From a virus: DNA of 64,000 bases. Where the stretch lies: positions 62,001 through 126,000 of the IMG/VR virus record IMGVR_UViG_3300012920_000022; one strand, 5' to 3'. Of the stretch, positions 45,660 to 54,863 are shown one piece after another. The stretch's first letter is position 1. Every line of letters begins with the position of its first letter. The position numbers were made by a program, and so were the translations under genes. The notes under the pieces are model-generated. The model was not told where the DNA came from, did not search any database, and saw only the letters and a list, made by a program, of their open reading frames with translations.

Positions 45660-46442
45660 ATTGATAAATATATCATTATCTTCACAAAAATCATCTGCAT
45701 GATAACATTCGCCAACTCCCAAATTCCTGGCAAATAATAAATCACTATCAGAAAAATCTTTTTTATGAGTTTTTATGAGTTTAACATGATCTCCAGTAAC
45801 AATGCATCTATAAACTGAGTTACTTGTCTCTATGGTATCATCACTGTCGTTGATTTCATGAACGTAATCTTCACCGTAATCTTCACCAATAGTTAATATT
45901 AATTTTCCGTCTACATTTCTAGTATAATTTATTGGTTTTCCAAATGGGTTTAAGTTTTCGTGCCTTCCATCATCTATGGGATATACATATTTGATTTCTT
46001 TTTTTGGTAATTCTATTTTTAATCCCATAGCATCACCCACCATTATTGATTCTGAATAATCATATTCATTTTGATCATATAATTCTAAGAACCATTTTGC
46101 GTTGGGTTTTCTAATATCATGACCATCGTGTAGCCCAATATGATATGATAATACATTATTATCATAATTATGGGCTGTGTTGGTATTGATCATTTTGTTA
46201 TTGTGATCAAAGTTAATATATTGGGTTATTTCTCTAACAACTTCATTTACCTTATGTGATACAAATGAGGGTTTATCATAGCCCTTGTTAATACCACCCT
46301 GATTGGTAACTATAACTATACTATAGCCTGATTTATTATATTTGTATATATTTTTTAAAATACCGGATTTAAACCTCCAGTTTCCCATATTATCAGATAC
46401 AATAATGGTATCATCTAAATCTAATATCAATAATTTTTTCAT
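45648..46442 (-). CDS. Polynucleotide 3'-phosphatase-like (HAD) with inserted segment (264 aa)
   Basis: HAD motifs match the PNKP/PNK3P family: LLILDLDDTI (motif I), IVTNQGGINKG (motif II), GHDIRKPNAKWF, and MVGDAM (motif IV). After GDAM an ~85-residue insert (KYVYPIDDGRHENLNPFGKPINYTRN ...) separates it from the usual final DFSDSDLLFARNLGVG. Removes 3' phosphates so DNA/RNA ends can be ligated or extended. No kinase domain is present. Insert function unknown. Confidence 0.82.
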   Translation of the reverse strand: MKKLLILDLDDTIIVSDNMGNWRFKSGILKNIYKYNKSGYSIVIVTNQGGINKGYDKPSFVSHKVNEVVREITQYINFDHNNKMINTNTAHNYDNNVLSYHIGLHDGHDIRKPNAKWFLELYDQNEYDYSESIMVGDAMGLKIELPKKEIKYVYPIDDGRHENLNPFGKPINYTRNVDGKLILTIGEDYGEDYVHEINDSDDTIETSNSVYRCIVTGDHVKLIKTHKKDFSDSDLLFARNLGVGECYHADDFCEDNDIFINLVG

Positions 46443-46453
46443 AATTACAATTT

Positions 46454-47344
46454 TTAATTTGGATCTTTTAAATATCTATCGTGTTCGCCATTTTTCAGTT
46501 GTCTCATAACATCTTTAATATTATAACCAATATGAATATGACTTAATTGATCACATTGACAATACCATCCATCATTAGCCCAATAGAAAAGTTCTATATT
46601 ACCAGTAAATCCTCTATTTTTCATTTCATTTATTATCTTTCTTTTATTTTTACTCATTGGGGTTTTTTTGATGTTTATGTGATTTTTTGTATTTATTTGA
46701 TCACGCTTAGTTAATTTTATTGGTAGTATGCCAACTCCATTCATATTTATGCTCCAAGCTTTTTTATGATCTATTCTAAGTTCATCCCCACATACCACCA
46801 TACCTTTCATACCATTTATAAAGAAATTCAATGTACACATTTTTGCGCACATTTCATCAATATCGGTACAATAAAAATAGTTATTAGGGTGATCCTTAGC
46901 TATATCCAACATAGTTCTACCAGATCCCGCAGAAGGATCATAGAATGACTTATCAGTAATCACATCAGGAACACATATCATACCCATTAATTTACATATA
47001 GAACTTGGTGTAAATACTTGACCCATCTTCTTATCACTAAAATTCTCCATAAATATGTGACCCAATATATCTGAATAATTATGATCATATGCACTATTTA
47101 CAAATATGGATATGAGTTCTGAAAATGAATCTATTTCATTCCTGTCATAATTTTTTATGATATCCATATATAATGATTCATTATTCTCATCTTTCATGGA
47201 TAAAGAAGACTGTATATTAATTGAATGGTATGTACATATGGCTAATTGTAAAAAATCTTTAAATATTTGTCTTCTGCCGTGTTTACCACCCAAATCAAAT
47301 AATATATCAGTAAATCGTTTTATATAGGGATTTAAATTAATCAT
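46454..47344 (-). CDS. N6-adenine methyltransferase-like protein lacking NPPY motif (296 aa)
   Basis: The SAM-binding start of HsdM/N6 methylases is clear: MGQVFTPSSICKLM, then YDPSAGSGRTMLDIA (motif I) and YCTDIDEMCAKMC. The catalytic NPPY/F motif expected after GDEL is not seen (AWSINMNGVGILPIKLT). The C-terminal half is unrelated (RGFTGNIELFYWANDGWYCQCDQLSHI). It may be inactive or use another site. 4-bp overlap with the next gene. Confidence 0.7.
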   Translation of the reverse strand: MINLNPYIKRFTDILFDLGGKHGRRQIFKDFLQLAICTYHSINIQSSLSMKDENNESLYMDIIKNYDRNEIDSFSELISIFVNSAYDHNYSDILGHIFMENFSDKKMGQVFTPSSICKLMGMICVPDVITDKSFYDPSAGSGRTMLDIAKDHPNNYFYCTDIDEMCAKMCTLNFFINGMKGMVVCGDELRIDHKKAWSINMNGVGILPIKLTKRDQINTKNHINIKKTPMSKNKRKIINEMKNRGFTGNIELFYWANDGWYCQCDQLSHIHIGYNIKDVMRQLKNGEHDRYLKDPN

Positions 47345-47553
47345 ATTATGTCTATTTCATGATTACTAACAGTACATGAAAACCCATCTGTATTTAATGT
47401 ATCCTCTACATGATATTCACCATCACTATTTTGATATAATACAGTTACAATATCACCAGATTTTCTACTGGTTCCATTGTCTAATTCTATATCAACTTTT
47501 AATATTCCTTTTTTGTTGATGGTATTACCAAATATTTCGCTTAGTTTTGCCAT
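47341..47553 (-). CDS. Small SH3-like protein (70 aa)
   Basis: Short beta-rich protein (GILKVDIELDNGTSRKSGDIVTVLYQNSDGEYHVEDT). Overlaps the methylase-like gene by 4 bp. Several such small beta proteins occur here (36576, 42159). Function unknown. Confidence 0.6.
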   Translation of the reverse strand: MAKLSEIFGNTINKKGILKVDIELDNGTSRKSGDIVTVLYQNSDGEYHVEDTLNTDGFSCTVSNHEIDII

Positions 47554-47554
47554 A

Positions 47555-48112
47555 TCAAAATTTATTATATGTGTCTAAATGTTTATACTTTTTTCTGATT
47601 TTGGTGGGTGATTGATATATTTTCCACAAACCACGTTTCTTATTTTTAGCGTGATTTTCTGCTTTTCTTAATATGCTTATGTGCTTATTGTTTGGTAAAA
47701 CTTCGTCAACAAACCCCATACCATTATATGCTATCATTTTATTAATCATTTCACCACCCATATATACATAACACAGATGCCTATTAAATTTATCAATTCT
47801 TTGTTTATCATATGATATAGTAACCTTTTGATTTAATATGAGTTTAATCAACCATTCTTTGGATTCTTTACCATATGGTTCTATATCTTTAAATGATTTT
47901 TGGGATTCCGGAGCATTGACACCTATTAGTCTAATAACTTTTTCACCTCTATACTTACGACTCCTGGGTACTTTTTTAGCATTCTTATTTCCTATTGCTA
48001 TTGTATCTCCATCTAATACCCTTAATACAGTATATTTTTTATTATAAACTGATATCTTTATAAACAATAGCAATAAAATACAAATTATTAAAATTATTAT
48101 AGTAATGTCCAT
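47555..48112 (-). CDS. Staphylococcal-nuclease-like (TNase) protein with membrane anchor (185 aa)
   Basis: The N-terminal hydrophobic segment (MDITIIILIICILLLLFIKIS) anchors or exports it. The SNase core follows: RVLDGDTIAIG, KVIRLIGVNAPES, EPYGKESKEW and RIDKFNRHLCYVYMGGEMIN. Arg in RLIGV and Asp in DGDT match the catalytic set. It would degrade DNA or RNA in the periplasm or outside; possible host DNA breakdown or defence against competitors. Confidence 0.82.
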   Translation of the reverse strand: MDITIIILIICILLLLFIKISVYNKKYTVLRVLDGDTIAIGNKNAKKVPRSRKYRGEKVIRLIGVNAPESQKSFKDIEPYGKESKEWLIKLILNQKVTISYDKQRIDKFNRHLCYVYMGGEMINKMIAYNGMGFVDEVLPNNKHISILRKAENHAKNKKRGLWKIYQSPTKIRKKYKHLDTYNKF

Positions 48113-48561
48113 TATATACCGTTTTTTAATTCAACATTAATGGTCTTATCATAGCAGGTTACATTGATAAAATTTATTAGACCATAGGGTAAGCAAAGTA
48201 ACAGTAGGTTATATACATCGTTGGAACTGTGTTCTATAATTAATCTATTGCTAATTATACGCTTACTTTTAATCCAACTTGTATCGCCACTATCACCGAT
48301 CAGTGTCATTAAATCAGTAATGTCAGATATATATGGTGAGTGTATTTCTGGGAATGGATCTGCTGGTATATTAGTCCAGCACTTTATTTCATTATCATTA
48401 AAACAATCGGTAGATATACCAGTGTCACCAATCCATTTATATCCACCCCATCCACCATTAGATTTATATTTAACTATACGATGATGACCATTGGTTAATA
48501 TAATATAATAATCACCATCACGTTTTGGCTTGTTATATGGACTTTTCCATTGATTATTCAT
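48112..48561 (-). CDS. DUF551-like small protein (149 aa)
   Basis: Starts MNNQWKSPYNKPKRDGDYYIILTNGHHRIVKYKSNGGWGGYKW and has KCWTNIPADPFPEI, the W-x3-P pattern of DUF551-like proteins common in phages. Function unknown. Overlaps the next gene by one base. Confidence 0.55.
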   Translation of the reverse strand: MNNQWKSPYNKPKRDGDYYIILTNGHHRIVKYKSNGGWGGYKWIGDTGISTDCFNDNEIKCWTNIPADPFPEIHSPYISDITDLMTLIGDSGDTSWIKSKRIISNRLIIEHSSNDVYNLLLLCLPYGLINFINVTCYDKTINVELKNGI

Positions 48562-48565
48562 ATGG

Positions 48566-48712
48566 TTATTCGTTTAATTTAATAAATATACTCTTAATTT
48601 TATCCAAATTATTGAGTTCTATTTTAGATATAATACCATCACCATTATATTTGGTAATTTCTTTGGTAATTTCACCACAAACTTGATAGAATTTAGATAA
48701 ATTCTTTATCAT
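48566..48712 (-). CDS. Small hypothetical protein (48 aa)
   Basis: ATG at 48712 to TAA 48566-48568 (MIKNLSKFYQVCGEITKEIT... ends FIKLNE). Overlaps the end of the upstream gene by 20 bp. Plausible from spacing and composition only. Confidence 0.4.
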   Translation of the reverse strand: MIKNLSKFYQVCGEITKEITKYNGDGIISKIELNNLDKIKSIFIKLNE

Positions 48713-49235
48713 TTTTAGGATATAGATGTATTAGCATGCTTTGTTCAAATTTATATAAATTCTTTACCATCATGTGGGATTTTATATTATGCTCAATCAA
48801 ATTATCATAATAGTCCACAAAATAGGTATAATATACTACCATAGTATCATCGCTGTCATTGCCCATCAAAAATTCCTCGAATGAATATAGTGCAAATCTA
48901 TACCTGGAAATCTCAATTTCATTCGTAGGAATTTCATATTTTTGATAAATATTACCATCAATGCTAAGGTAGTGTCCTATATTATCCATACCCAAACTAA
49001 CCACATGGCAATTTTTGATAAATCTGAGATATGATAAAACCAACTCCATATCCAGAATATTTTTATTAATTGAATCATGATTTGATAGAAGCTTTAAATG
49101 ATCTTTGGGTACTTTCTTAGCCTCACTTTGACTATAAATACCAATTAATATGTCATCATCAAAAGCACCATTACCATCAATAACCAAATATTTATTACCA
49201 TCAAATTCAACTATATCACCTATGTTATAATCCAT
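48693..49235 (-). CDS. Hypothetical protein (180 aa)
   Basis: ATG at 49235 gives MDYNIGDIVEFDGNKYLVIDGNGAFDDDILIG, a likely natural start; 49250 is an alternative. Contains a region FALYSFEEFLMGNDSDDTMVVYYTYFVDYYDN. No family recognised. Confidence 0.6.
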   Translation of the reverse strand: MDYNIGDIVEFDGNKYLVIDGNGAFDDDILIGIYSQSEAKKVPKDHLKLLSNHDSINKNILDMELVLSYLRFIKNCHVVSLGMDNIGHYLSIDGNIYQKYEIPTNEIEISRYRFALYSFEEFLMGNDSDDTMVVYYTYFVDYYDNLIEHNIKSHMMVKNLYKFEQSMLIHLYPKNDKEFI

Positions 49236-49239
49236 AATT

Positions 49240-49485
49240 TTACCAAGCATTATATTGTAATTCTGTAACTTCTTGAAATCCTGTTATTGATAAGCTATGG
49301 GTAACAATATTTTTAATTTTTTCAACTAAATGATTGTTGATTTCTAATATAACTTCTTCCTCTGATATAAACTGTTCATCACCCAATGGGACTTTAAAAC
49401 TACTTTTAGTTGTCATTTTGTTTGTTTTAAATGATTCCTCATTTATCCCATACACACATTCATAAAAAAATATATAGTATGTCAT
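49240..49485 (-). CDS. Hypothetical protein (81 aa)
   Basis: Begins MTYYIFFYECVYGINEESFKTNKMTTKSSFKV; acidic middle (LGDEQFISEEEVILEINNHL). Unrecognised. Confidence 0.55.
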   Translation of the reverse strand: MTYYIFFYECVYGINEESFKTNKMTTKSSFKVPLGDEQFISEEEVILEINNHLVEKIKNIVTHSLSITGFQEVTELQYNAW

Positions 49486-49488
49486 AAT

Positions 49489-49968
49489 TTAATGATTAAT
49501 TTTCCTCCAATACATAGCAGTAAATCCAGATAACAGATGATAGTCACTATTTAAATTTATGTTTATTATATTATATTCCCCATCACTGTGATATCCCACA
49601 TAACTATTTTCCATATCAGATAGTATGATTATCTGATCATTTGGTGGGTGTGCAGATATATGATTCCAGGATATATTCATTTTCCTAGTGATGAAATCGT
49701 CTATGAGATCATTAAAATTCTCATAAACAATATCATTTACATCAATAAAATTTTTAAAATTGTCTATGTCTATAAGATGTTTATTATCCATAGCACAAAT
49801 AGGTTTGTAGAACAAAAAATCTTCACCATATTTTTTCATTCTATACAATATGCCATTTGGCGTATATGCATTACTAACGCCAAATTTTTCACATCCACAG
49901 AATCTACATTCATGAGTGCCATTATCAGTAAGATTCCATGAATGATTATTATTGATTATTTTACTCAT
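49489..49968 (-). CDS. Cys-rich DUF551-like protein (159 aa), paralog of next gene
   Basis: Start ATG 49968 (MSKIINNNHSWNLTDNGTHECRFCGCEKFG). A Cys-x2-Cys-x-Cys set may bind zinc; the C-terminal WNHISAHPPNDQIIILSD resembles DUF551. The 49974 gene has the same order (HKWINIKNEPYNN, CSFCGC, WNYIDENMPINKLIIITDL), so they are paralogs. Confidence 0.6.
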   Translation of the reverse strand: MSKIINNNHSWNLTDNGTHECRFCGCEKFGVSNAYTPNGILYRMKKYGEDFLFYKPICAMDNKHLIDIDNFKNFIDVNDIVYENFNDLIDDFITRKMNISWNHISAHPPNDQIIILSDMENSYVGYHSDGEYNIININLNSDYHLLSGFTAMYWRKINH

Positions 49969-49973
49969 AATTT

Positions 49974-50456
49974 TTAACTTATGTGTTTCCAATAATATGG
50001 GATAGCAATATCATGACTATCATTCAATGAATCATCCATAACATTGTTATCTAATAATCTCCAATATTGGTTACTATTTTTATATCCTACTACACATGAT
50101 GTTAAATCGGTGATTATGATTAATTTATTAATTGGCATATTTTCATCTATATAGTTCCAGCCTTGGAGCTGTTTTCTAATAATGAAATCATTAAACGCAT
50201 CTGGGTGACCTATCTTATTGAGTTTCAAAAAATTTCTAAAGCTATCAAAACTCTCCAAAATCTTTGAGCCTAACTTACATATGGGTTCCATCATAAGATA
50301 TTTACTGGATATATTAACATCTCTATACATTGTTGGTATGTGTGACATACTAAAGTGATGTCTGCTGCACCCACAAAAACTACACTTATCGTAGTTATTA
50401 TAAGGTTCATTTTTGATATTAATCCATTTATGATTATTTGTAATTATTTTATCCAT
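49974..50456 (-). CDS. Cys-rich DUF551-like protein (160 aa), paralog of preceding gene
   Basis: ATG at 50456 (MDKIITNNHKWINIKNEPYNNYDKCSFCGCSRHHF). Ends PYYWKHIS. Shared zinc-like motif and DUF551-like C-terminal segment with 49489. Overlaps the methylase gene stop by a few bases. Confidence 0.6.
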   Translation of the reverse strand: MDKIITNNHKWINIKNEPYNNYDKCSFCGCSRHHFSMSHIPTMYRDVNISSKYLMMEPICKLGSKILESFDSFRNFLKLNKIGHPDAFNDFIIRKQLQGWNYIDENMPINKLIIITDLTSCVVGYKNSNQYWRLLDNNVMDDSLNDSHDIAIPYYWKHIS

Positions 50457-51286
50457 CAAAATACATTGAGATTATTTTTAAATTTATTTTCAGTATATGG
50501 TATATATAAACCCTTATTTATGGGATCACAATGTTTAAAAAATATGTCACGATTCTTTTCAAATCCTATAAAATTTCTACCAGTTTCTATACAAGCCTTA
50601 GCCGTAGATCCAGAACCCATACACGGATCTAATATTACACTGTTTTTATCTGAGTATGTTTCTATTATATGTCTCATTAATGATGTGGGTTTAAGTGTGG
50701 CAAAAAAAGGGGATGGTATGGGGCTAAAATCCAATACAGAATTTACTAATATTTCTAATTCATAGTCATTATAGTCACTCACTATAATGGATTTAGGGTA
50801 TTTTAAATTGCTTTTATTGGTATCTAAACTTTTGAATTTACCATAGTTATTATTAGTTATGTTTTTATGTTTGTGGGCATTACCTTTTGAATGGGAGGGT
50901 TTACCAGTAGTAAATTGGGGGTTATAGATAGGCAGTTTTTTATAATATATTGTTATTTCTTCATGATTAACCAAAGGAATCCTGTTAGAATTTAAAAATC
51001 CTGTTGTTTTTTCACCTTTCTTCCATATATTAGTATATCTATAGTATTTTTTATTGGACATCATTAATTCGGCAGTAAATATGCCCTGGGATGTTAATAT
51101 AATGGGAGTGTTTGATTTAGATACTCTGAATATATTATTCCAAAATTTATCTAAATCAATTTTAATATCCCATTCATTTTTACTATGACCATATGGTAAA
51201 TCGGCAAATACCATATCCACAAAACCATCCGGTATATTATCAAAACCATCAAACATATCTATATGTTGTATTTGATTTAGCATCAT
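50456..51286 (-). CDS. DNA methyltransferase, N4/N6-type with DLPY motif (276 aa)
   Basis: N-terminal DMVFADLPYGHSKNEWDIKIDL (catalytic DLPY, motif IV), a variable target-recognition region with KKGEKTTGFLNSNRIPLVNHEEITIYYKK, and C-terminal LDPCMGSGSTAKAC (SAM-binding motif I). This motif order is beta-class. It methylates A or C in phage DNA and may protect it from host restriction. No partner nuclease is visible next to it. Confidence 0.85.
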   Translation of the reverse strand: MMLNQIQHIDMFDGFDNIPDGFVDMVFADLPYGHSKNEWDIKIDLDKFWNNIFRVSKSNTPIILTSQGIFTAELMMSNKKYYRYTNIWKKGEKTTGFLNSNRIPLVNHEEITIYYKKLPIYNPQFTTGKPSHSKGNAHKHKNITNNNYGKFKSLDTNKSNLKYPKSIIVSDYNDYELEILVNSVLDFSPIPSPFFATLKPTSLMRHIIETYSDKNSVILDPCMGSGSTAKACIETGRNFIGFEKNRDIFFKHCDPINKGLYIPYTENKFKNNLNVF

Positions 51287-51507
51287 ATCATATAACTATC
51301 ATAGTCTTCAATCCAATCACCAAACATCAATCTATTTATGGATTTCATGTCGTCTTCTGTGGTTTTTCTATTGATATTTTTATTATTGAGTTTACCTTTT
51401 ATAAACATGGCACCACATTTAGTGCATTTCAATAATTGGAAGTTATTTTTACCATCTATAGAACTGTATTCTAATGTGTGTTTTTTCTTATGGAATATAT
51501 GGATCAT
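51283..51507 (-). CDS. Small zinc-ribbon protein (74 aa), paralog of next gene
   Basis: MIHIFHKKKHTLEYSSIDGKNNF, then CTKCGAMFIKGK and NRKTTEDD. The next gene has the same layout (MIHIFHKKKHCLQYK, CKECGKLFVKGK, NRKASDDD), so these are tandem paralogs. Confidence 0.7.
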   Translation of the reverse strand: MIHIFHKKKHTLEYSSIDGKNNFQLLKCTKCGAMFIKGKLNNKNINRKTTEDDMKSINRLMFGDWIEDYDSYMI

Positions 51508-51773
51508 GATATTTTATATGATTTTAATCTATTAACCATATCAGCATTGATTGATAACAACATAGGATTAGCATCATTGGGTATACACTGAATTGTATTC
51601 AATATAATATCTATGTCATCATCAGATGCTTTTCTATTAACAGATTTTTTACCAATTTTTCCTTTTACAAACAATTTGCCACATTCTTTACATTCTTTTA
51701 ATGCAAAATCATGGTCGCCATCATCGGATTTATATTGTAAGCAATGTTTTTTCTTATGGAATATATGAATCAT
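51504..51773 (-). CDS. Small zinc-ribbon protein (89 aa), paralog of preceding gene
   Basis: HFHKKKHC, KECKECGKLFVKGKIGKKSVNRKASDDDI and a C-terminal extension (NADMVNRLKSYKIS). The CxxC motif and matching start support a duplicated zinc-ribbon protein. Unknown function. Confidence 0.7.
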   Translation of the reverse strand: MIHIFHKKKHCLQYKSDDGDHDFALKECKECGKLFVKGKIGKKSVNRKASDDDIDIILNTIQCIPNDANPMLLSINADMVNRLKSYKIS

Positions 51774-52201
51774 TTTTTCTTATGTTTATCTTTTTTGGTT
51801 AAATCTTTTTTTATTTTTTTTAAATCAGATATCAATATATCAGGTACAAATCTTATCATGAAATTAATATCACTATCATTCAACTGGTTTAATTTCATAT
51901 ACACATTTAAATGATCTTTATCAATTTTGGTATTGTTTGCTTTATCAGTTTTAGTAAATATCCACCTGGGTGGTGAACCACGATGCTTAGATAGTAAAAA
52001 TCTATGCATATAATCCATAGCATAAACTGGATTAATCTTTATTACAGTGAGGTTGGATGCAAATACCGGATATGCTATGGATATGGTTCTTAATGACATA
52101 AAATAATACTTCTTTTTATCTGCATCTAATAAGGTATCCCATTTATCTTTACTCCCAAACAGATACAACTTTATAAAATCAAATAATGATATTTTATTCA
52201 T
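51770..52201 (-). CDS. Putative clamp-loader small subunit, gp62-like (143 aa)
   Basis: FIKLYLFGSKDKWDTLLDADKKKYYFMSLRTISIAYPV resembles the start of T4-type clamp-loader small subunits, and it ends with a Lys-rich tail. It sits just before the RNase H and gp44-like genes in the same orientation, as in T4-like replication clusters. Similarity is moderate. Confidence 0.55.
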   Translation of the reverse strand: MNKISLFDFIKLYLFGSKDKWDTLLDADKKKYYFMSLRTISIAYPVFASNLTVIKINPVYAMDYMHRFLLSKHRGSPPRWIFTKTDKANNTKIDKDHLNVYMKLNQLNDSDINFMIRFVPDILISDLKKIKKDLTKKDKHKKK

Positions 52202-52203
52202 AA

Positions 52204-53235
52204 TTAAAACACATCTTCTTTAGTAGAACTACCAATATTAATAAAATGTTTTAAATATTTCTTATCTGGTATTTTATGGGGTTTCCATCCAGAAATACAT
52301 TTTATTAAATCGTTCAAAACATAGTTTGGATATGATTCTTTACGAAGCAATATAGCTTTCATATTTAATTTGATATTTTCTTCTATTTTGATGGTGTCTT
52401 TAGAATGGCTATCTTTACCATTACACGAAGCAAACACATACTTGGCTATCTTAGCAGGATCACTTAATGATAATTTGTCCATAGACTCATTAAGCATATT
52501 GGTAGCTCTTGATTTCGTATAGCTAATATTTTTAGCCCCCCTATAATAACAGCTTGGTATGTTATCTGTTTTATCTCCGGACAGTATCTTTACCATAATA
52601 TCCAATTTTGGATCAATTAATTTGACTATTGAATTAATTGAATTAATTATGGCTGTTTCTCTCATATCAAGATTAAAAAAATCATCCACATTGGTGGATC
52701 TGGGTAATTTTTTATCAGATACAAATTCACCATCAGATTTCATCACTACACACCATGAACTATTATCAACCCTTATTAATTGATGGAGATCACTATCATT
52801 ACTAATAATGATTGAATTTCTACCATTTTGCCTATCGCTATCAGTGAGACCAAATATTATATCATCAGCCTCCAATTTATCAGCACTTAAAGTCTGAAAC
52901 CCAAGTTCATTTAGTCTGTTTATGAATCTATTTATACAATCTATTAATATATTTTGATCAAATGGTTTGTCTTTATGTTTTCTATTACCCTTATAATCTA
53001 TATCCAGGCTATGTCTCCAAGAATCACCTTGATCAGTTATAAAAGTAATGGTGGATGATTTAGATATGACCGGATGATTTAGATAATGTATAAATCCTGA
53101 ATAAAATCCTTTCATCAATTCATCAATATCATTTTGATTAGTTAAGTATTTTTCAGGTCTGTCTTTATATTTATATGAAAACTTATATGCAAACCTGTAA
53201 AACATTAAATTGCCATCTATATATGTGTTTACCAT
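52204..53235 (-). CDS. rnh: 5'-3' exonuclease / RNase H (FEN-like), T4 rnh type (343 aa)
   Basis: FEN motifs in order: YIDGNLMFYRF (catalytic DGN), DIDYKGNRKHKDK (YKGNR helix), LEADDIIFGL (EADD), IIISNDSDLHQL (NDSDL) and LSGDKTDNIPSCYY (GDxxDNIP). T4 RNase H is about 305 aa. It removes RNA primers and 5' flaps during lagging-strand synthesis. Neighbours the clamp loader. Confidence 0.93.
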   Translation of the reverse strand: MVNTYIDGNLMFYRFAYKFSYKYKDRPEKYLTNQNDIDELMKGFYSGFIHYLNHPVISKSSTITFITDQGDSWRHSLDIDYKGNRKHKDKPFDQNILIDCINRFINRLNELGFQTLSADKLEADDIIFGLTDSDRQNGRNSIIISNDSDLHQLIRVDNSSWCVVMKSDGEFVSDKKLPRSTNVDDFFNLDMRETAIINSINSIVKLIDPKLDIMVKILSGDKTDNIPSCYYRGAKNISYTKSRATNMLNESMDKLSLSDPAKIAKYVFASCNGKDSHSKDTIKIEENIKLNMKAILLRKESYPNYVLNDLIKCISGWKPHKIPDKKYLKHFINIGSSTKEDVF

Positions 53236-53237
53236 GA

Positions 53238-54188
53238 TTATTTTTTTGTAATTAGCATATTTAATTTAAATATGCAAGATTTAAGGTGAAGAATTGGGTC
53301 AATAGAATTCTCAATCTGGGTTAAGCAATTTGATAGAATTACGTTGATATTTCCAATTTTATCACCCAAACTTGGTTTATTCTCCATTATCCAATCTATG
53401 AAACTAGTGTGAAGAGATTTTATGATCATCTCTTCACAACCAGCATATTTCATCAATTTAGTATGAATACTAAATTGATCTGATGTTGACTTGATTATTA
53501 GTCCATATATATCCATGTATTCATGTAAGCTACTATCAACATCTTTTGAGGTAACTTCTTTAACACCGGATCTATATATACCTTCTATGGCATTATATGC
53601 AGATCTATAGTTTGGAAATAACCTATATATTTTCCCAACTGAATCATCATCAAATGACATTTTCAATAATTTTATGATATCATCCATTCTTTTATTAAAT
53701 TTGGATGACATTTCATCACGTTCATCACCCATTTGTGGAGTAAAGTCTATCTTAGTGAATCTAGACATTACATATTTATCAATCTTAGATGGATGATTAG
53801 TAGTTGCTAAATAGTACACATTAGAAAATTGATCCATGAATGATTTCATGGCATCTTGGAATTTATCAGATGACCTATCTAATTCTTCTAAGTATACTAT
53901 TTTAGGATTATTGTTATCCTTAAATGATATGGAATTGTTTTCACAAAATGGTTGTATAACTTCCCTAAGATAATCTATATTACCATCAGACGACGCATTA
54001 ATGTATTTATAATTGTAGTCTTTCAATAATATCTTTGCGGTTGCACTTTTACCCACTCCAGGTGAATCAGAATAAAACATCAAATTACAATTAATACCAT
54101 CAGATATTAAATTTTTTATTCTTTTGGGTAATATTAATTGAGAAATATCCTTTGGAGCTAATTTTTTTGTTATAGGTTCTTTTAGCAT
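53238..54188 (-). CDS. Clamp-loader large subunit, gp44-like AAA+ ATPase (316 aa)
   Basis: Walker A SPGVGKSATA, Walker B KIVYLEELD, and SRF (VMSRFTKIDF), an SRC-like motif. Length matches T4 gp44 (319 aa). It loads the sliding clamp with ATP hydrolysis. A 13-bp and a 10-bp inverted repeat (53452-53479; 53409-53437) lie within. Confidence 0.9.
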   Translation of the reverse strand: MLKEPITKKLAPKDISQLILPKRIKNLISDGINCNLMFYSDSPGVGKSATAKILLKDYNYKYINASSDGNIDYLREVIQPFCENNSISFKDNNNPKIVYLEELDRSSDKFQDAMKSFMDQFSNVYYLATTNHPSKIDKYVMSRFTKIDFTPQMGDERDEMSSKFNKRMDDIIKLLKMSFDDDSVGKIYRLFPNYRSAYNAIEGIYRSGVKEVTSKDVDSSLHEYMDIYGLIIKSTSDQFSIHTKLMKYAGCEEMIIKSLHTSFIDWIMENKPSLGDKIGNINVILSNCLTQIENSIDPILHLKSCIFKLNMLITKK

Positions 54189-54803
54189 TTATTTGTAAGT
54201 TAACTGATTAAAACCATTTTGATCAGATTCTACTGGTGACTGATTGGAAAAGTTTATGAGATCTACTATCACAGATTTGGTATAGAGCCATTTATTTTTA
54301 GCATATTCTGGTGACCAAAATTCATCTCTGGGAGCAGTTTTATCCATCATAAACGACATTTCATATTGGGCTAAATTCTTATCCATCTGTTTCACCAATT
54401 GGGACATATCATGGGGGAAGTTGAATCTTTGACCTAACATAAACATTATTTGGTTTTCTATCTTATCTACTTGATCTCTAACCAAATTTTTCAACGGTCT
54501 TGTCATATCACCTATAAATGCTTCAGAAGCGTCATGATATAAAAACTGGTAAGCATCATAGATGTGACCCATTAACATCAATGATTCTGCACCTTTTACA
54601 CAGTGTTGGGCTATAGAATAAAAATAGCCAGTGTTACCCACATATCTACACTGATTGGATAATGATGATGCAATCAATTCATCATTTATCCAATCATAAT
54701 TTTCAAAATCGAGTATGTTGTATACAACATTATTTTGTCCAATAGTATCGCCAACTTTGTTAGCGTCATTGTTTATGGATTGTAATCCTATTAATCTTTT
54801 CAT
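54189..54803 (-). CDS. HD-domain (d)NTP/nucleotide phosphohydrolase (204 aa)
   Basis: HD motifs: FYSIAQHCVKGAES (first His), FLYHDASEAFIGDMTRPLK (HD and GD). NQCRYVGNTG precedes. Phage proteins of this shape resemble YfbR-type 5'-deoxynucleotidases and DatZ-type dATP hydrolases. A role in dNTP-pool control is inferred. ATG at 54803; longer frame reads into the protease promoter region. Confidence 0.8.
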   Translation of the reverse strand: MKRLIGLQSINNDANKVGDTIGQNNVVYNILDFENYDWINDELIASSLSNQCRYVGNTGYFYSIAQHCVKGAESLMLMGHIYDAYQFLYHDASEAFIGDMTRPLKNLVRDQVDKIENQIMFMLGQRFNFPHDMSQLVKQMDKNLAQYEMSFMMDKTAPRDEFWSPEYAKNKWLYTKSVIVDLINFSNQSPVESDQNGFNQLTYK

Positions 54804-54863
54804 AAATGATGTTTTATATTGATGATGTTTTATATAATAACATATACCCATAATCTTGGTTAC

